Shown here in pieces: positions 60,612 to 64,000 of a stretch of DNA of 64,000 nt. The translations under genes and the position numbers were made by a program. Within the stretch, counting starts at the first letter, position 1; each line of letters starts with the position of its first letter. This stretch comes from Pedobacter mucosus (GTDB lineage Bacteria; Bacteroidota; Bacteroidia; Sphingobacteriales; Sphingobacteriaceae): contig NZ_CP087585.1 of NCBI RefSeq assembly GCF_022200785.1, positions 1,178,001-1,242,000 of the forward strand, in the 5' to 3' direction. Below the pieces are notes generated by a model. The model ran no database searches, was not told the DNA's origin, and was given only the letters and a program-made list of their open reading frames with translations.

Positions 60612-61205
60612 ATGAATAAGCTTAAATCAGTTTGCGTTTACTGTGGTTCAAATTTTAACGGTGATGTAGAACTTCGTAAAGCAATAAAACAGTTGGCAGA
60701 AACACTTGTACAACAACAGGTTAAGTTGATTTACGGAGGTGGAAGTGTTGGTGTAATGGGCGTTTTAGCTGATGATGTTCTCCAAATGGGCGGATTGGTA
60801 ACCGGGGTTATTCCACAGTTTTTAATGGATAAAGAAGTTGGGCATAAAGGCGTAACGGAAATGATCGTTACAGAAAATATGCATCAGCGTAAACAAAAAA
60901 TGGCTGATTTAAGTGATGGTTTCGTAATTTTACCTGGTGGTTTTGGTACGCTGGAAGAATTTTTCGAAGTACTTACTTGGTTACAACTTGGCTTGCATAA
61001 CAAACCTATTGGGGTTTTAAATGTAAATGGCTTTTACGATCCGTTATTTGCACAAATGGATATGATGGTAAAAAATCGCTTTTTAAAACCGACAAATCGT
61101 GATTTAGTCTTTAACGAATCTGATGCCGAAACCCTGATAAATAAAATGGATAATTTTTCTACTGTACCAGATGATGTTTGGTTTAGAGATAGAAATTTAA
61201 TCTAG
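60612..61205 (+). CDS. LOG family protein (TIGR00730; cytokinin riboside 5'-monophosphate phosphoribohydrolase-like)
   Basis: 197 residues. Landmarks are CVYCGSNFNG, the nucleotide-binding GGGSVGVMG and the catalytic PGGFGTLEEFFE. LOG enzymes release a base from nucleoside monophosphates; many bacterial members act on AMP or similar. The true substrate here is unknown. The MaoC-like gene follows 46 bases downstream. Confidence 0.9.
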   Translation: MNKLKSVCVYCGSNFNGDVELRKAIKQLAETLVQQQVKLIYGGGSVGVMGVLADDVLQMGGLVTGVIPQFLMDKEVGHKGVTEMIVTENMHQRKQKMADLSDGFVILPGGFGTLEEFFEVLTWLQLGLHNKPIGVLNVNGFYDPLFAQMDMMVKNRFLKPTNRDLVFNESDAETLINKMDNFSTVPDDVWFRDRNLI

Positions 61206-61251
61206 TTTGAACAAACATCAAAATAAAATTTAACAACTCAAAAATACCCAA

Positions 61252-61716
61252 ATGCAAATTATTACAAGTCACGCAGAGTTTGAGCAACACCTGAATAAGG
61301 AATTAGGCGTTTCTTCATGGCATACCATAACGCAAGAACAAATAAATAAATTTGCTGATGCAACTTTGGATCATCAATGGATTCATGTTGATGAAGAAAG
61401 GGCTCAAAATGAAGGTCCGTTTAACTCGACCATTGCCCATGGTTATTTAACACTTTCTTTAATCCCTTATTTATGGAAAGAGATTGTTGATATCCAAAAT
61501 TTAAAAATGGAAATTAACTATGGTATAGAAAACCTAAGATTTGCACAAGCGGTAACCGTAAATAGTAAGGTGAGATTGAAAGCGAAACTAGCCTCCATCA
61601 TTAATTTACGAGGGGTAACGAAAGCGCATATGGCAATTCAGATGGAAATTGAAGATCAGAAAAAGCCAGCATTTAGTGGCGAAGTAGTTTTTTTATATCA
61701 CTTTATTACAAGCTAG
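61252..61716 (+). CDS. MaoC-like (R)-hydratase family protein
   Basis: 154 residues of hotdog fold. The hydratase motif is at ADATLDHQWIHVDEERA, with the catalytic Asp/His, and AHGYLTLSLIPYLW follows. Such enzymes hydrate enoyl-CoA, and NodN-like members have less clear roles. It follows the LOG gene closely and may be in the same transcript. A convergent DUF2721 gene lies downstream. Confidence 0.85.
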   Translation: MQIITSHAEFEQHLNKELGVSSWHTITQEQINKFADATLDHQWIHVDEERAQNEGPFNSTIAHGYLTLSLIPYLWKEIVDIQNLKMEINYGIENLRFAQAVTVNSKVRLKAKLASIINLRGVTKAHMAIQMEIEDQKKPAFSGEVVFLYHFITS

Positions 61717-61743
61717 AAAGCAATTATATAAACAAATTACAGT

Positions 61744-62187
61744 CTACTCCTTTTTGAACTTTTTCTTAATAAAGCCACTTAAGGATGCATCTCCCAATTC
61801 CTCTAAGGTACTTAACTCCAATTCTAAGGCTTTGGTGCTGATTTGTATTTCAATTAATGAAATTACAAGTGAAACCATAAAAAATGTGAGGCTTAAAGCA
61901 AATAAGATCTCCGCAATAATATTCCATTCAAGATAAATAAAAAACATGCAGAACAGACAGCTACAGAAACTCAGAACACCGAAAGCCTGCATATTTTTAA
62001 TCAATTTTAATCGATAGCGTAGGTTTTTAATTTGATTTTGTAACCCTACGTTTTTTTCGCCTTCTTCATATTTGGCTTTTAAACTTCTAACCAATGCAGC
62101 TAATGCCAAAAATCGATTTGTGTAGGCCAACATAATCAAACTTATTGCAGGAAATAATAATGCGGGAATATTTACGGTGATCTCCAT
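61744..62187 (-). CDS. DUF2721 family membrane protein
   Basis: 147 residues with three membrane helices (about residues 8-26, 70-90 and 95-115) and a charged loop AKYEEGEKNVGLQNQIKNLR between the first two. The composition and length match DUF2721 proteins, whose function is unknown. It converges with the MaoC-like gene and has a repeat-rich stretch upstream. Confidence 0.75.
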   Translation of the reverse strand: MEITVNIPALLFPAISLIMLAYTNRFLALAALVRSLKAKYEEGEKNVGLQNQIKNLRYRLKLIKNMQAFGVLSFCSCLFCMFFIYLEWNIIAEILFALSLTFFMVSLVISLIEIQISTKALELELSTLEELGDASLSGFIKKKFKKE

Positions 62188-62575
62188 TTGATTTGGTTTG
62201 TTTCAAAATTATTATTTAAAATGATTTAAACCGCAAAGTGCACTATGTTTTTCGCAAAGGAACGCAAAGGTGGGTGCTTAGATTTAAACAGTTGATTTAT
62301 TTCTTATATAACAAGAACATAAAGTATAAATTATACTTGTTTTTCTTGGTGCACTTCGTGTCTTATTAGTGAAAACCTTTGCTTCTTTATATTACCACAA
62401 AGACACTAAGAACACAAAGTATGAATTACATTTAATTTTTCTTGGTGCACTTTGTGTCTTAGTGGTAAATTTTCCTTCTTTTTTTTGCGTCATCTCCTTT
62501 GCGGTAAATCAGCCATTAGACCAGAAACCAATTTGGTCTCAACACTTTTTGTAAAAATAAATTTAAATTGCCTGC
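62188..62575. repeat. Tandem-phrase inverted repeats before the carboxylase gene
   Basis: No gene. CGCAAAGGAACGCAAAGGTGG phrases (near 62258) meet CCTTTGCGGT near 62499. ACCACAAAGACACTAAG (near 62394) meets CTTTGTGTCTTAGTGGT (near 62450). The nested inverted copies would fold into long hairpins. The last 40 bases lead into the carboxylase start. Confidence 0.6.
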
Positions 62576-64000
62576 ATGAATATCGAATTCAATAAAAATG
62601 AGGATGTAAATAAACGTTTGGTTTATGAACTTAAAACCAAACTCAATAAAATATATTTAGGTGGTGGAGAAAAAAATGCTGCTAAACAAAAAGCAAAAGG
62701 AAAATTATTGGCTAGAGAAAGGATTGCTTATTTAATTGATAAAGAATCTCAATTTTTAGAAATCGGTGCATTTGCTGCCGACGGAATGTATACAGAACAA
62801 GGTGGTTGCCCATCTGCAGGCGTAATTTGTGGTATCGGTTATGTAAGTGGACGACAATGTATGATTGTCGCCAATGACGCGACTGTAAAAGCTGGCGCAT
62901 GGTTTCCCATGACGGCGAAAAAAAATCTTCGAGCACAAGAAATTGCAATGGAAAACCGTTTACCAGTGATTTATTTAGTCGATAGTGCTGGCGTTTATTT
63001 GCCGATGCAAGATGAAATTTTCCCTGATAAAGAGCATTTCGGTCGAATGTTTAGGAACAACGCGATGATGTCTGCCGATGGAATAGTGCAAATTTCTGCC
63101 ATAATGGGTGCCTGTGTTGCGGGTGGTGCATACCTCCCAATAATGAGCGATGAAGCAATGATTGTTGAAGGAACGGGCTCCGTTTTTTTAGCAGGTTCTT
63201 ATTTGGTTAAATCTGCTATAGGTGAGGAAGTTGATAATGAAACCCTTGGAGGTGCAACGACACATTGTGAAATTTCTGGCGTAACTGATTATAAACATCC
63301 AAATGATGAAGCCTGCTTAGATAGTATCCGCAATATTATGAGCATGTTGGGTTCGCCACAAAATGCTGGTTTCGATCGAAGAAAGTCCCTTCCACCAAAA
63401 GAAAACGAGCAAGATTTATATGGCATTTTCCCAGAAAACAGAGAAAAGCCTTATGAGATGATGGATGTTATCAATCGCCTTGTTGATGATTCTGAATTTG
63501 AGGAATATAAAAAAAGCTACGGACAAAGTATAATTTGTGGTTTAGGTAGGGTAGATGGTTGGGCCGTTGGTATTGTAGCCAATCAACGAAAAGTGGTGAA
63601 ATCTAAAAAAGGTGAAATGCAGTTTGGTGGTGTAATATATTCTGATAGCGCCGACAAAGCCGCTCGTTTTATTATGAATTGTAACCAGAAAAAAATTCCA
63701 CTGGTTTTCCTTCAGGATGTTACTGGTTTTATGGTGGGCAGCAGATCAGAACAAGGTGGAATAATAAAAGATGGTGCAAAAATGGTAAATGCCGTAGCCA
63801 ATTCTGTGGTACCAAAATTTACAATTATTTTAGGTAATTCTTATGGAGCAGGTAATTATGCCATGTGTGGGAAAGCTTATGATCCAAGATTAATATATGC
63901 TTGGCCAACGGCAAAAATTGCGGTAATGGGCGGTTCACAGGCCGCAAAAACACTTTTACAAATTCAAGAAGCATCCTTAAAAGCAAAAGGAGAAGTGATT
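62576..64000 (+). CDS. Acyl-CoA carboxylase carboxyltransferase subunit, 3' truncated by the window
   Basis: 475 codons without a stop, running off the right edge. Landmarks are KAKGKLLARERIAYLID at the N-terminus, GVICGIGYVSGR, the biotin-carboxyl-transfer region GGAYLPIMSDEAM, and a second crotonase-like domain from about residue 300 with PLVFLQDVTGFMVGS and GAGNYAMCGKAYDP. This last set is typical of the methylcrotonyl-CoA or propionyl-CoA type. The family is usually about 515-545 residues, so only the C-terminus is missing. Confidence 0.92.
   Translation, partial: MNIEFNKNEDVNKRLVYELKTKLNKIYLGGGEKNAAKQKAKGKLLARERIAYLIDKESQFLEIGAFAADGMYTEQGGCPSAGVICGIGYVSGRQCMIVANDATVKAGAWFPMTAKKNLRAQEIAMENRLPVIYLVDSAGVYLPMQDEIFPDKEHFGRMFRNNAMMSADGIVQISAIMGACVAGGAYLPIMSDEAMIVEGTGSVFLAGSYLVKSAIGEEVDNETLGGATTHCEISGVTDYKHPNDEACLDSIRNIMSMLGSPQNAGFDRRKSLPPKENEQDLYGIFPENREKPYEMMDVINRLVDDSEFEEYKKSYGQSIICGLGRVDGWAVGIVANQRKVVKSKKGEMQFGGVIYSDSADKAARFIMNCNQKKIPLVFLQDVTGFMVGSRSEQGGIIKDGAKMVNAVANSVVPKFTIILGNSYGAGNYAMCGKAYDPRLIYAWPTAKIAVMGGSQAAKTLLQIQEASLKAKGEVI

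Overview
The window reads as a chromosomal segment of a low-GC Bacteroidetes bacterium, most like the family Sphingobacteriaceae (Pedobacter-like). The grounds are a PorP/SprF protein and a gliding-type C-terminal domain of the type IX secretion system, LytTR/LytS two-component pairs, a TonB receptor with a carboxypeptidase-regulatory N-terminus, type-B L31, a futalosine-pathway menaquinone enzyme, near absence of Shine-Dalgarno sequences, and many promoters of the Bacteroidetes form TTG-N17-22-TAnnTTTG. The genus is an inference. I see no tRNA, rRNA, CRISPR array, prophage or intact insertion sequence.

Layout. 1-8.8 kb: end of a T9SS-exported protein, PorP-like protein, rpoN, mscL, a ChaN-like protein, a LiaF-like envelope-stress protein, a LytS/LytTR pair, then rpmH-rnpA-yidD and tsaB. 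8.8-23.7 kb: two envelope proteins of unknown function, a DUF423 protein with priA, a small beta-barrel protein, pcm, smpB, a thioredoxin-like protein, the manganese unit mntR-mntH (the transporter is fused to a universal stress domain), an Lrp regulator, ung and stress proteins. 23.7-33.1 kb: lysS, an acyl-CoA synthetase, the iscS-iscU-iscA operon, a methylmalonyl-CoA epimerase followed by an unexplained structured stretch, a DinB-like protein and an amidase. 33.2-41.2 kb: rpmE2, a GlmU-like protein, tpiA, prmA, mpl, an XRE regulator, a repeat-rich gene-poor stretch holding a gene relic, a GNAT-like protein, an acidic mini-protein and scpB. 41.4-46.9 kb: a propeller sensor kinase and LytTR regulator, divergent from two exported ferritin-like proteins. 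47.4-64 kb: mqnC, two M16 peptidases, ppnP, two transglutaminase-like DUF3857 proteins, guaB, a TonB receptor with a cysteine-codon leader peptide, a LOG-family protein, a MaoC-like hydratase, a DUF2721 protein and a truncated acyl-CoA carboxylase subunit.

Most of this is housekeeping. The most unusual signal is the 5' leader of the TonB receptor (57427-57605). A perfect promoter box is followed by a 16-bp perfect palindrome near the transcription start, then a 27-residue open frame with four consecutive Cys codons, then the receptor gene. This looks like a two-layer, possibly cysteine- or sulfur-responsive control of an outer-membrane importer. Other points worth attention are a branched RNA fold between rpmH and rnpA, a foldable leader before rpmE2, a GC-richer foldable element after the epimerase gene, a DtxR-type operator before mntR, a 92-bp gene-end relic, and several intergenic elements built from short tandem phrases plus an inverted copy.

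Many TTG codons that would extend genes upstream are in fact the end of a TAnnTTTG promoter box. I therefore trimmed the starts of rpoN, lysS, mqnC and several others.
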